Part shown: one piece after another, positions 8,424 to 16,110 of the stretch
Numbering within the stretch: position 1 is the stretch's first letter
Layout: each line of letters begins with the position of its first letter
Source: Epilithonimonas hispanica
GTDB lineage: Bacteria > Bacteroidota > Bacteroidia > Flavobacteriales > Weeksellaceae
Direction of reading: 5' to 3'
DNA length: 64,000 nt
Assembly: GCF_003385395.1 (NCBI RefSeq)
Contig: NZ_QNUG01000016.1
Coordinates: 25,520 to 89,519, forward strand
Made by a program: the position numbers and the translations under genes
Notes under the pieces: model-generated
Databases searched by the model: none
The model's input: only the letters and a program-made list of their open reading frames with translations
What the model was told of the DNA's origin: nothing

Positions 8424-9383
8424 ATGAAAAATTTCACTTCGGTTTACGATATAGATAATTTGCAAGACATTATTGCAAAAGCTTTAAAAATAAAAGAAAA
8501 TCCACTGGGAAGTCCAACCAAAGGCAAAGGAAAAACAATTGGTTTGGTTTTCCTTAATTCCAGTCTCAGAACAAGATTAAGTTCACAAATCGCCTCTCAG
8601 AATTTAGGACTCAATGTCTTAGTTCTCAACGCTGCACAAGAAGCTTGGAACTTAGAATTTGCTGATGGAACTGTGATGAATGGCGATACAGTTGAACATA
8701 TTAAAGACGCAATAGAAATTCTGAATCAATATTGCGACATCATTGCTGTGAGATGTTTTGCAGGAATGAAAAGCAAAGAAGATGATGTTAATGAAAGTAT
8801 TTTAAGCCAATTCCTAAAACATGCCAAAGTTCCGGTTGTTTCTCTGGAATCTGCGACGCGACATCCGTTGCAAAGTTTGGCGGACTGTATTACAATTAAA
8901 GAAAATTGGACAGAAACCAGAAAACCAAAAGTCGTTTTGACTTGGGCGCCTCATATCAAACCGATTGCACAAGCTGTCGGAAACTCTTTCACAGAATGGA
9001 TGCAGCAAATGGATGTTGATTTCGTAATCACAAATCCAGAAGGCTATGATTTGGACAAAAATTTCACAAAAGATACACCTGTGATTCATAATCAAAACGA
9101 AGCTTTGAAAGATGCAGATTTCGTTTATGTGAAAAATTGGTCTTCGTTTGATGATTATGCAAAAGTGCTGGAAGTTGAAGACAATTGGATCTTAACCAAT
9201 GAAAAATTAGAATTGACCAATCAGGCGAAAGTAATGCATTGTCTGCCAGTTCGTAGAAATCTTGAGCTGAGTGATGAAGTAATGGATGGCGAAAACTCTA
9301 TCATTTATCAGCAGGCAAAAAACAGAATTTTTTCTGCTCAAGTTGTGTTTTCTGAAATTTTGGATGAGTTAGATAAATGTTAA
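8424..9383 (+). CDS. argF': N-succinyl/N-acetylornithine carbamoyltransferase
   Basis: A 319-residue transcarbamylase that carbamoylates N-acylornithine to N-acylcitrulline, replacing the usual ornithine enzyme. The carbamoyl-phosphate loop reads NSSLRTRLS (residues 45-53), then RHPLQSLAD (146-154), and HCLPVRRN with Cys273. The pattern follows the Bacteroides fragilis SOTC type, not ordinary ArgF. As I recall, published work on SOTC and AOTC assigned succinyl versus acetyl preference to one residue (Pro90 versus Glu). Here the aligned residue is Val90 (GDTVEH), so the acyl group is not settled by that rule, though a small uncharged residue leans toward succinyl. Confidence 0.9.
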   Translation: MKNFTSVYDIDNLQDIIAKALKIKENPLGSPTKGKGKTIGLVFLNSSLRTRLSSQIASQNLGLNVLVLNAAQEAWNLEFADGTVMNGDTVEHIKDAIEILNQYCDIIAVRCFAGMKSKEDDVNESILSQFLKHAKVPVVSLESATRHPLQSLADCITIKENWTETRKPKVVLTWAPHIKPIAQAVGNSFTEWMQQMDVDFVITNPEGYDLDKNFTKDTPVIHNQNEALKDADFVYVKNWSSFDDYAKVLEVEDNWILTNEKLELTNQAKVMHCLPVRRNLELSDEVMDGENSIIYQQAKNRIFSAQVVFSEILDELDKC

Positions 9384-9515
9384 ACACAAAGGCACAAAAA
9401 GAATTGTAATGGAAATAATTTTAAGGCACTAAAAAAATCGAAGATTTTAAAAACTTTGTGCCTTAAAACACAATACTGCATAATTAATTATCCTTGTGCC
9501 TTTGTGTAAATTATG
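9384..9515. repeat. family C spacer: CACAAAGGCACAA inverted repeat
   Basis: The 151-bp argF'-argB gap opens with AACACAAAGGCACAAA and later has CTTGTGCCTTTGTGTAAA, a 13-bp inverted repeat. Internal copies (TTAAGGCACTAAAAA, ACTTTGTGCCTTAAAACAC) also pair. It may fold into a long branched hairpin. No separate promoter is evident. Confidence 0.6.
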
Positions 9516-9534
9516 TAAGAATTGAAAACAAAAA

Positions 9535-10326
9535 ATGCAAAAACTACACATCATAAAAATCGGCGGAACTCTTATCGATGACAAAAAAGCATTGAAAACT
9601 TTCCTTGAGCAATTTTCAGAAATCGAAGGTGCTAAAATCCTGATTCACGGCGGTGGAAAGATAGCTGAAACTTTAGCTGAAAAGTTAAAAATAAGGCAAA
9701 CAATGATTGATGGACGACGAATCACGAATAAGAAAACGTTGAAAATCGTAACAATGGTTTATGCAGGTAGAATCAATAAAAATTTGGTGGCAAAACTTCA
9801 GAGTTTCGATTGTAATGCGATTGGATTTTCCGGAGCGGACGGAAATGTTATTAAAGCTGAAAAAAGACAACATCCTGAAATCGATTTTGGATTTGTTGGC
9901 GATATTGATGAAAAAAGCATCAATCACGAATTGATTATAAATATGATAAATCTGGGTTTGGTTCCGGTGTTTTCTGCAATCACTCACGATAAAAAAGGAA
10001 ATCTGTTCAACACCAACGCAGACACGATTGCCGGAACTATCGCTCAGGCTTTATCAAAACATTTCGAGACAGAATTGCTGTTCTGTTTCGATAAAAATGG
10101 AGTTTTAGAAAATATTGAAGACGAAAATTCAAATTTGAAAACAATTAACAAACAAGAATTTTCGGAATTAAAATCTGAAGGAAAACTCCACAAAGGGATT
10201 TTGCCAAAACTTGAAAATGCTTTCCGAGCCAAAGAAAATGGCGTTCAGAAAGTGGCATTAATCAAAGAAGAAAAATTATCAGACCAAATAAAACTAGGAA
10301 ATGAAGGAACTGAAATCTGTCTTTAG
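9535..10326 (+). CDS. argB: N-acetyl(succinyl)glutamate kinase
   Basis: A 263-residue amino-acid-kinase-fold enzyme that phosphorylates the gamma-carboxyl of N-acylglutamate. The phosphate-binding KIGGTLID (residues 8-15) and the glycine-rich LIHGGGKIAE (37-46) are intact. The length fits the short E. coli-like, arginine-insensitive class; the N-terminal extension of feedback-inhibited kinases is absent, so control here is probably transcriptional. The 3' end overlaps argE by 26 bp. Confidence 0.92.
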   Translation: MQKLHIIKIGGTLIDDKKALKTFLEQFSEIEGAKILIHGGGKIAETLAEKLKIRQTMIDGRRITNKKTLKIVTMVYAGRINKNLVAKLQSFDCNAIGFSGADGNVIKAEKRQHPEIDFGFVGDIDEKSINHELIINMINLGLVPVFSAITHDKKGNLFNTNADTIAGTIAQALSKHFETELLFCFDKNGVLENIEDENSNLKTINKQEFSELKSEGKLHKGILPKLENAFRAKENGVQKVALIKEEKLSDQIKLGNEGTEICL

Positions 10327-11383
10327 CAGAGAAGAATTAACGGAAAACGCAGTCAAATTACTGAAAAAACTCATCGCAACACCGTCTATGAGCCGAGACG
10401 AATATAACGTTTCTCTAATCATAGAAGGATTTTTCAATGAGCATCAGCTGACTGTGAACCGATTCAAAAATAACATTTGGGCAACCAACAAATATTTTGA
10501 TGCAGGCAAACCTTCGATTCTTCTAAACACGCATCACGACACGGTAAAACCGAACAAAGCTTATACTTTGGACCCGTTTATTCCTGTGGAGAAAGATGGG
10601 AAATTATTTGGTTTGGGAAGTAACGATGCAGGCGCGTCTTTGGTAGCAATGGCGCAGACTTTTCTTTATTTTTATGAAGCTGAAGATTTGACTCATAATC
10701 TGGTAATTGCTCTGACAGCTGAGGAAGAAATCTCTGGTTTGGACGGGATTGAAGCCTTATTTCCACAACTTCCAAATGTAGAATTAGCAATCGTTGGCGA
10801 ACCTACAAAAATGAATCTCGCGATTGCAGAAAAAGGTTTGTTGGTTATTGACGGAGACATGATAGGAACACCTTCTCACGCCGCACATCCTAACAATGAC
10901 AATGCGATTGTGAAATGTATGCAGGATTTGCAGAATATTTTGAACTTCAAATTTCCAAAAGTTTCCGATTATCTAGGCGAAGTGAAAGTGACTTTGTCGG
11001 TTATCAATGCGGGGAGTCAACACAATGTGGTTCCAGAAAAATGCAATTTCACTTTGGATGTGCGTGTCACAGACGAATATACGAATCGCGAAGTTTTCGA
11101 AATCATCCAATCTCAGATGAAATCGAAACTCACGCCGAGGTCATTCCGTCTTAATTCCTCAAAAATCGAGGTCAATCATCCGTTTGTTCAGGCAGGATTG
11201 GCGTTGGGAAGGACAACTTACGGTTCGCCGACATCTTCGGACCAAGCGATTATTCCGTGTACGTCGGTCAAGTTGGGCGTTGGCGATAGTCTGCGTTCTC
11301 ACACAGCGGACGAGTTTGTTTACATCGACGAAATCCGAGAAGGCATCGATATTTACATCAAAATATTAGAAAAAATATTATAA
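10301..11383 (+). CDS. argE: N-acetyl(succinyl)ornithine/citrulline deacylase, M20 family
   Basis: A 360-residue zinc amidohydrolase of the M20/ArgE group that removes the acyl group late in the pathway. Metal and catalytic landmarks are NTHHDTV (residues 76-82), GSNDAGAS (107-113, Asp109) and TAEEEISG (139-146). The start lies 26 bp inside argB, with GGAAATG as a modest ribosome site. Because ArgF' uses an acylated substrate, the likely natural substrate is N-acylcitrulline, not N-acetylornithine. Confidence 0.9.
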   Translation: MKELKSVFSREELTENAVKLLKKLIATPSMSRDEYNVSLIIEGFFNEHQLTVNRFKNNIWATNKYFDAGKPSILLNTHHDTVKPNKAYTLDPFIPVEKDGKLFGLGSNDAGASLVAMAQTFLYFYEAEDLTHNLVIALTAEEEISGLDGIEALFPQLPNVELAIVGEPTKMNLAIAEKGLLVIDGDMIGTPSHAAHPNNDNAIVKCMQDLQNILNFKFPKVSDYLGEVKVTLSVINAGSQHNVVPEKCNFTLDVRVTDEYTNREVFEIIQSQMKSKLTPRSFRLNSSKIEVNHPFVQAGLALGRTTYGSPTSSDQAIIPCTSVKLGVGDSLRSHTADEFVYIDEIREGIDIYIKILEKIL

Positions 11384-11399
11384 ATAATTTTAAAGTTTT

Positions 11400-11556
11400 G
11401 GGCAGCTTAATCCGCCTGTAGTTTATCCTGAGCTTGTCGAAGGGCTCCCAAACCTAACGAAGTGGTTCGACGAAGTCAATCTTTTTTGCAGACGATTTCA
11501 GTTTAAATAGAACTTGATGAATACGCAAAAAAGGATTTCCGCTCAAGTCGGGCTGC
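11400..11556 (+). repeat. mosaic hairpin repeat (family B), copy 1
   Basis: Outer arms are GGGCAGCTTAATCCGCC and ATTTCCGCTCAAGTCGGGCTGC; inner arms are AATCTTTTTTGC and GCAAAAAAGGATT. Into the left arm is inserted CCTGAGCTTGTCGAAGGG, balanced further on by GGTTCGACGAAGTC, a separate REP-like hairpin module. The central loop (ACGATTT...AAATAGAACTT) is shared with the copy at 15904-16009. Confidence 0.75.
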
Positions 11557-11615
11557 ACTTCGCAAAGTTGAAGATTTGCCTTCAATTCAGAACGAATTTA
11601 AAAATTAGCCTTTGA

Positions 11616-11704
11616 TGAGCATAAGCGCCTTTGCGAACCTTAAAGTGTTTTCAATAAAATAAAAAAAAAATCTTTGCGCTCTTTGCGTTCAAAATATAAA
11701 AAAA
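11616..11704 (+). repeat. family A spacer repeat, leader of argH
   Basis: Runs TGAGCATAAGCGCCTTTGCG to TCTTTGCGCTCTTTGCGTTC and then an A-rich tail that touches the argH ATG. It is the best-preserved copy relative to the argC leader. Confidence 0.75.
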
Positions 11705-13009
11705 ATGAAAAAAATTTGGCAAAAAGATAATACGAAAACCAATGATTTGGTTAACCAATTTACAGTCGGGAAAGACTTGGATTTTGATGACAGATTAGCA
11801 AAATACGATGTGTTGGGTTCTATTGCTCACGCAAAAATGTTAGCAGAAGTTGGTTTGATTCGTTTGGATGAAGAGCAGGCGATTGTTGCGGTTTTAGAAG
11901 AAGTTCTTTCTGAAATCGAAAAAGGAAGCTTCGAAATCGATAAAACAGCAGAAGACATCCATTCACAAATCGAAACGATTCTCATCGATAAACTTGGCGA
12001 AACAGGAAAGAAAATCCACACTGCAAGGTCAAGAAACGACCAAGTTTTAACAGATATTAAATTATATCTTTTGGACGAAATCCGAGAAATCACGGAAAGA
12101 ACCGACTCGTTTTTTCAAATATTGAAAGACAAAGCCAATCAGCATAAAAACGTTTTATTGCCTGGTTATACACATTTTCAGGTGGCGATGCCTTCGTCTT
12201 TTGGGTTATGGTTTGGAGCGTATGCAGAATCTTTGGTTGACGATTTGGAATTGCTGTTTGCCACGAAGAATATCATTAATAAAAATCCACTCGGTTCTGC
12301 TGCAGGTTACGGTTCTTCTTTCCCGATTGACAGAGAAAGCACAACTTATAAACTAGATTTCCGAACCCTGAATTATAACGTTGTTTATGCGCAAATGACA
12401 CGTGGGAAATCCGAAAAATTATTGGCGAATTCGCTTTCGGTTTTGGCTGGAACTTTAAGCAAGTTTTCTTACGACGTTTGTCTTTATTTGAGTCAGAATT
12501 TTGATTTCATAAGCTTTCCGAAAGAATTTACAACGGGAAGCAGTATTATGCCACACAAGAAAAATCCAGACATTTTCGAATTGGTAAGAGCGAGATGTAA
12601 CAGGATTCAGGCTTTACCCAATGAATTGATTTTGTTGACCAATAATCTGCCTTCTGGTTATCACAGAGATTTGCAGTTGACAAAAGAAATCCTTTTTCCA
12701 GCCATCGATTCGTTGAAAGAATGTCTGGAAATCCTGGTTTACACGCTTCCAAATATTGAAGTGAAAGATAATATTCTGGATGATGAAAAATATAAATACA
12801 TCTTCAGCGTAGAAAAAATCAATGAAGAAGTGAAGAAGGGAAAATCATTCCGTGATGCTTATATCCAAATCGGAAAAGAGATTGAAAATGGTGTTTTTGA
12901 ATACGATTACAAAGAACTCAATCATTCTCATCAAGGCAGTTTAGGGAATCTTTGCCTCGATGAAATCGAATATCAATTCAATAAAGTTAGAGATAAATTG
13001 TTGGGATAA
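11705..13009 (+). CDS. argH: argininosuccinate lyase
   Basis: A 434-residue fumarase/aspartase-superfamily enzyme that splits argininosuccinate into arginine and fumarate, the last arginine step. The superfamily signature GSSIMPHKKNPD (residues 278-289) supplies the catalytic serine region; SRNDQ (109-113) and GYTHFQVA (154-161) are the other two conserved stretches. It is somewhat shorter than the roughly 460 residues of E. coli ArgH. It closes the arginine cluster and converges on an Lrp-type regulator. Confidence 0.94.
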   Translation: MKKIWQKDNTKTNDLVNQFTVGKDLDFDDRLAKYDVLGSIAHAKMLAEVGLIRLDEEQAIVAVLEEVLSEIEKGSFEIDKTAEDIHSQIETILIDKLGETGKKIHTARSRNDQVLTDIKLYLLDEIREITERTDSFFQILKDKANQHKNVLLPGYTHFQVAMPSSFGLWFGAYAESLVDDLELLFATKNIINKNPLGSAAGYGSSFPIDRESTTYKLDFRTLNYNVVYAQMTRGKSEKLLANSLSVLAGTLSKFSYDVCLYLSQNFDFISFPKEFTTGSSIMPHKKNPDIFELVRARCNRIQALPNELILLTNNLPSGYHRDLQLTKEILFPAIDSLKECLEILVYTLPNIEVKDNILDDEKYKYIFSVEKINEEVKKGKSFRDAYIQIGKEIENGVFEYDYKELNHSHQGSLGNLCLDEIEYQFNKVRDKLLG

Positions 13010-13034
13010 ATATTCTCGCTGAATGGAATGATTT

Positions 13035-13080
13035 TGCAGATAATTTAAATCTGCTGAATTTGCTAAATCTGCGAAAAATA
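13035..13080. repeat. TCTGCTAAATCTGCG-type spacer repeat
   Basis: The spacer between argH and the convergent regulator holds GCAGATAATTTAAATCTGC (inverted) followed by TGAATTTGCTAAATCTGCG. A related tract occurs at 44291-44365 between two genes of the ATP-grasp cluster. Confidence 0.45.
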
Positions 13081-13084
13081 ACAA

Positions 13085-13546
13085 TTAATCCAACTTAAAC
13101 TTAGTCGTCTTTTTAACTTCGGCAAGAACAATAGAACTGTGATATTGCCCAATATGAGGACTGTTTGAAATGACGTTCACGGCAAATTCGTTGTAAGAAT
13201 TGATATCATTAGCCAGAATTTTTATCATATAGTCGTATTCACCGGAAAGACTTGTAATTTCCTGAATTTCATCATATTTGGAAATATAATCTTCAAATTC
13301 TTTCAAAGTTTTTTGAGATTGCTCTTTGAGACGGACATTACAATAAACCACAATGTTGATTCCGAGTTTTTCTCGGTTTAAGATAGCAACATATTTTTCT
13401 ACAACGCCTTGTTTTTCAAGGTTTTTGATGCGTTCGTAAGTTGGTGTGAAAGTGAGTCCGATTTTTTCGGAAATTTCTTTTACAGATAATGTAGAATCCT
13501 CTTGTAGAAGCGAAAGTATTAATTTGTCTTTTTTATCCAATCCCAT
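13085..13546 (-). CDS. Lrp/AsnC-family transcriptional regulator
   Basis: A 153-residue protein with an N-terminal winged helix-turn-helix (LSVKEISEKIGLTFTPTYER, about residues 19-38) and a C-terminal ligand-sensing RAM domain (about 65-145; SLSGEYDYMIKI is the conserved core). Such proteins act as amino-acid-responsive octameric regulators. It lies between the convergent end of argH and the promoter region of pyrB, so control of arginine or pyrimidine genes is plausible but not shown. Confidence 0.9.
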   Translation of the reverse strand: MGLDKKDKLILSLLQEDSTLSVKEISEKIGLTFTPTYERIKNLEKQGVVEKYVAILNREKLGINIVVYCNVRLKEQSQKTLKEFEDYISKYDEIQEITSLSGEYDYMIKILANDINSYNEFAVNVISNSPHIGQYHSSIVLAEVKKTTKFKLD

Positions 13547-13643
13547 AATGGCAAATCATTCTTTCAAAAGTAAAGAAAATTTTTGTTTGTAAAAATTTTA
13601 GAGCAGAAGTTCATTCATTTAACATAAAAAATTATGAATAAGA

Positions 13644-13674
13644 TTTCATAATATAGAAAATATTGGTATCTTTG
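13644..13674 (+). promoter_or_regulatory. pyrB promoter
   Basis: TATCTTTG at 13667-13674 is an exact TAnnTTTG -7 box. TTTC at 13644-13647, one base off TTTG, sits at the ideal 19-bp distance. Transcription should start at about 13680-13682, essentially at the leader ATG. Confidence 0.65.
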
Positions 13675-13680
13675 CACCCA

Positions 13681-13755
13681 ATGAATCTGGTACAGAATTT
13701 AGCGATAACAACAATTGGCAAATTTGCCGACAACAACAATATTTTTTATATTTAA
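13681..13755 (+). CDS. putative pyrB leader peptide, 24 residues
   Basis: A short frame (begins MNLVQNL, ends NNNIFYI) starts at or within a few bases of the predicted transcription start and stops with TAA whose last two bases are the first bases of the terminator stem. Its last codons lie in a U-rich stretch (13741-13753, 10 of 13 T). A 12-bp perfect palindrome GGCAAATTTGCC (13717-13728) lies in mid-frame, flanked by two near-identical ACAACAAT strings. The geometry is that of the enterobacterial pyrBI attenuator, where a ribosome following a UTP-starved polymerase blocks the terminator. Translation is unproven; if leaderless, it would need no ribosome-binding site. Confidence 0.55.
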   Translation: MNLVQNLAITTIGKFADNNNIFYI

Positions 13756-13784
13756 CGAAGTCTTTTTAGGCTTCGTTTTTTTTT
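13754..13784 (+). terminator. attenuator hairpin ahead of pyrB
   Basis: AACGAAGTC (13754-13762), loop TTTTTA, GGCTTCGTT (13769-13777): a 9-bp stem with one G-T pair whose right arm runs straight into a T tract ending at 13784. It lies 18 bp before pyrB and directly behind the leader frame, so transcription into pyrB must pass a strong intrinsic terminator. Confidence 0.8.
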
Positions 13785-13801
13785 ATTTAAAAATTTGAGA
13801 T

Positions 13802-14704
13802 ATGATTAAGCTTTCCCGCACATCTACAGAAAGTATAGAGAAAATTTTGCAAGAAGCGCAGCAGTTTGCAGATGGAAAAATCAGCAAAATTGATGGCGAT
13901 GTCTTCGCAGCAAACCTGTTTTTTGAGAATAGTACAAGAACCAAAACAAGTTTTGAGGTCGCTCAGAAAAAATTGGGACTTCAGGTTATTGATTTTGAAG
14001 TGGATAAAAGCTCGATTGCTAAAGGCGAAACACTTTTGGATACGATTAAAACTCTGGAAGCCATTGGTGTAGATGTCGCAGTTATCAGACATTCAGAAAA
14101 ACGTTATTATGATGCGTTGCAAGATGCAAAACTTAGTATCGTGAATGCTGGCGACGGCGTAGGAAGTCATCCTTCACAAGCCATTTTGGATGCGCTGACA
14201 ATTATTCAGGAATTTGGAAAAATCGAAGGCCTTAAGATAGGAATCGTAGGAGATGTAAAACACAGCCGCGTTGCGAATTCAGATTCGGGATTATTCAGAA
14301 GATTGGGTGCGAAAGTTTATTTCTCCGGACCAGAATTTTGGTTTGACGAAGGAATGTTGGTGAACGGAACTTATATGCAGTTTGATGATTTGGTAAAGGA
14401 AGTTGACGTTTTGATTTTATTAAGAATCCAGCACGAGCGTCACGAGAAAAGCTTCAATTTCAAATCGGAAGATTATCTGAAGAAATTTGGTTTGACAAAA
14501 GAACGTGAAGCGAAAATGAAACCAACATCCATTATTATGCATCCGGCGCCAATCAACAGAGGTGTGGAAATTGATTCAGAATTAGTTGAATGCGAAAGGT
14601 CGAGAATCTTTAAGCAAATGCAGAACGGCGTTTTTGCAAGAATGGCAATCCTTAAATATGATTTGGAAAACAAAGGATTCAAATTCATCGACTCCAAAAA
14701 TTAA
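13802..14704 (+). CDS. pyrB: aspartate carbamoyltransferase catalytic subunit
   Basis: A 300-residue transcarbamylase making carbamoyl-aspartate, the committed pyrimidine step. The carbamoyl-phosphate loop ENSTRTKTSFE (residues 42-52), HPSQAILD and HPAPINRGVEI are all present. No pyrI regulatory subunit lies nearby, so UTP/CTP feedback may be exerted through the upstream attenuator instead. A terminator follows 10 bp after the stop and separates it from carA. Confidence 0.95.
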   Translation: MIKLSRTSTESIEKILQEAQQFADGKISKIDGDVFAANLFFENSTRTKTSFEVAQKKLGLQVIDFEVDKSSIAKGETLLDTIKTLEAIGVDVAVIRHSEKRYYDALQDAKLSIVNAGDGVGSHPSQAILDALTIIQEFGKIEGLKIGIVGDVKHSRVANSDSGLFRRLGAKVYFSGPEFWFDEGMLVNGTYMQFDDLVKEVDVLILLRIQHERHEKSFNFKSEDYLKKFGLTKEREAKMKPTSIIMHPAPINRGVEIDSELVECERSRIFKQMQNGVFARMAILKYDLENKGFKFIDSKN

Positions 14705-14714
14705 AATATTTATT

Positions 14715-14738
14715 CACGCTTTCGGGCGTGTTTTTTTT
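14715..14738 (+). terminator. intrinsic terminator after pyrB
   Basis: CACGCT, TTCG loop, GGCGTG, then eight T. A compact 6-bp stem with a four-base TTCG loop, 10 bp after the pyrB stop. Confidence 0.85.
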
Positions 14739-14771
14739 GAGTAAAAATCTAAAAGTAAGTCTTTAAACTGT

Positions 14772-14795
14772 CACTCTGAGCTTGTCGAAGAGTCT
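14772..14795 (+). repeat. TGAGCTTGTCGAAG REP-like fragment
   Basis: CTCTGAGCTTGTCGAAGAGTC is the same module as the one inserted in the family B element at 11400-11556. It sits about 20-45 bp ahead of carA. Confidence 0.5.
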
Positions 14796-14816
14796 GGCGT
14801 TTGATAAAATTTAAAA

Positions 14817-15890
14817 ATGAAAAAGAAGTTAATATTAGAATCTGGTGAAGTTTTTTACGGAACGGGATTCGGAGCAGAGCAGGACACTGCTGGAGAAGTA
14901 GTTTTTAACACAGGAATGACGGGTTATCAGGAACTGATTTCCGACCCAAGTTATTGCGGACAAATTGTTTGTATGACTTATCCTTTGATTGGAAATTACG
15001 GAATTAATCGTGACGATTACGAAAGCATCGAACCTGCAATCAAAGGTTTGATTGTGAAAGAATTGTGCGATTTGCCTTCCAATTTCAGAACGCAGATCAC
15101 TTTGGACGAATTGTTCCAAAAGAAAAACTTGTCAGGAATCTCGGGAATCGATACCAGAAGATTAACAAGAATCCTTAGAAACAAAGGGGTTGAAAAAGGA
15201 AAAATCGTCAACGCAGATGCAGACGAAAAAGCTGTAATCGAAGAACTAAAAGCGACTCAATTTCCTACAAATCAAGTAGAACAGGTTTCCACAAAAACAT
15301 CGTACGCAAGTCCGGGAAGAGGTTTCAAAGTTGTTTTGGTTGATTTCGGTTCCAAGTTGGGAATCATCCGCGAATTGTCTCAAAGAAACTGTGACATCAT
15401 CGTAGTTTCTCACGACACAACTGCAGAAGAGATTCTATTAATGAACCCGGACGGAATAATGCTTTCCAACGGTCCTGGTGATCCAGAGGATAATGCGGAA
15501 GCTTTGGTAATGATTCAGAAATTACTGGGAAAAGTTCCAATTTTTGGGATTTGTTTAGGTCATCAATTGATAGGTTTGGCTTGTGGCGCAAAAACTTACA
15601 AACTGAAATTCGGACACAGAGGTGGGAACCATCCTGTTTTGGATTTGGAGAAGAACAAAGTTGCCATCACTTCTCAGAATCACGGTTATGCGATTGACCA
15701 AGAATCTTTGAAAAATACAGATTTAGTAGAAACTCACATCGCTCTGAATGACCGAACAAACGAAGGTGTGAAACACAAGATTCATCCTTGTTTCTCAGTT
15801 CAATATCACCCGGAAGCAAGTCCTGGTCCAGAAGATGCGAATTATCTTTTTGATAATTTCATCACTTTGATGGAGGATTTCAAAAAGTAG
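14817..15890 (+). CDS. carA: carbamoyl-phosphate synthase small subunit
   Basis: The 357-residue glutaminase subunit releases ammonia from glutamine and passes it to CarB. An N-terminal CarA domain (about 1-150) precedes a class I amidotransferase domain with nucleophile Cys246 in FGICLGHQ and partners His331/Glu333 in YHPEASPG. carB follows after a repeat-filled 220-bp gap. The pair supplies both pyrB and argF', which lie on the upstream side. Confidence 0.96.
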   Translation: MKKKLILESGEVFYGTGFGAEQDTAGEVVFNTGMTGYQELISDPSYCGQIVCMTYPLIGNYGINRDDYESIEPAIKGLIVKELCDLPSNFRTQITLDELFQKKNLSGISGIDTRRLTRILRNKGVEKGKIVNADADEKAVIEELKATQFPTNQVEQVSTKTSYASPGRGFKVVLVDFGSKLGIIRELSQRNCDIIVVSHDTTAEEILLMNPDGIMLSNGPGDPEDNAEALVMIQKLLGKVPIFGICLGHQLIGLACGAKTYKLKFGHRGGNHPVLDLEKNKVAITSQNHGYAIDQESLKNTDLVETHIALNDRTNEGVKHKIHPCFSVQYHPEASPGPEDANYLFDNFITLMEDFKK

Positions 15891-15903
15891 AAGATTAATA
15901 ATT

Positions 15904-16009
15904 TGGGCAGCTTAATCCGCCTTCCGCTCCCAATCTTTTTTGCAGACGATTTTGGTCTAAATAGAACTTAAAGGTTAGCAAAAAAGGATTTTCGCTCAAG
16001 TCGGGCTGC
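15904..16009 (+). repeat. mosaic hairpin repeat (family B), copy 2
   Basis: Same outer arms as copy 1 (GGGCAGCTTAATCCGCC ... GGGCTGC) and same loop (GCAGACGATTT...AAATAGAACTT), but without the REP-like insertion. It sits between carA and carB in the genes' orientation. Confidence 0.8.
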
Positions 16010-16110
16010 GAGCAATTCGCTGTTGAAATAAGGAAGAAATATTAATTCGTAGGTGAAATCCTATGAAATAAAAATTAAATAAAATCGGTTTTCCGACATC
16101 TAATAAAAAA

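Larger units (their letters stand above)
11384..11704. other. 321-bp argE-argH spacer made of repeats
   Basis: No gene is supported here. The spacer consists of a mosaic hairpin element (11400-11556), a short residue, and a family A repeat (11616-11704) that runs up to the argH start codon. I see no promoter matching TAnnTTTG, so argH is either read through from upstream or uses a promoter I cannot recognise. Confidence 0.7.

Noticed and set aside
13681..13755. Pyrimidine riboswitch or PyrR-binding RNA
   Set aside because: No PyrR-type anti-antiterminator consensus was seen. A short frame abutting a terminator explains the leader better.
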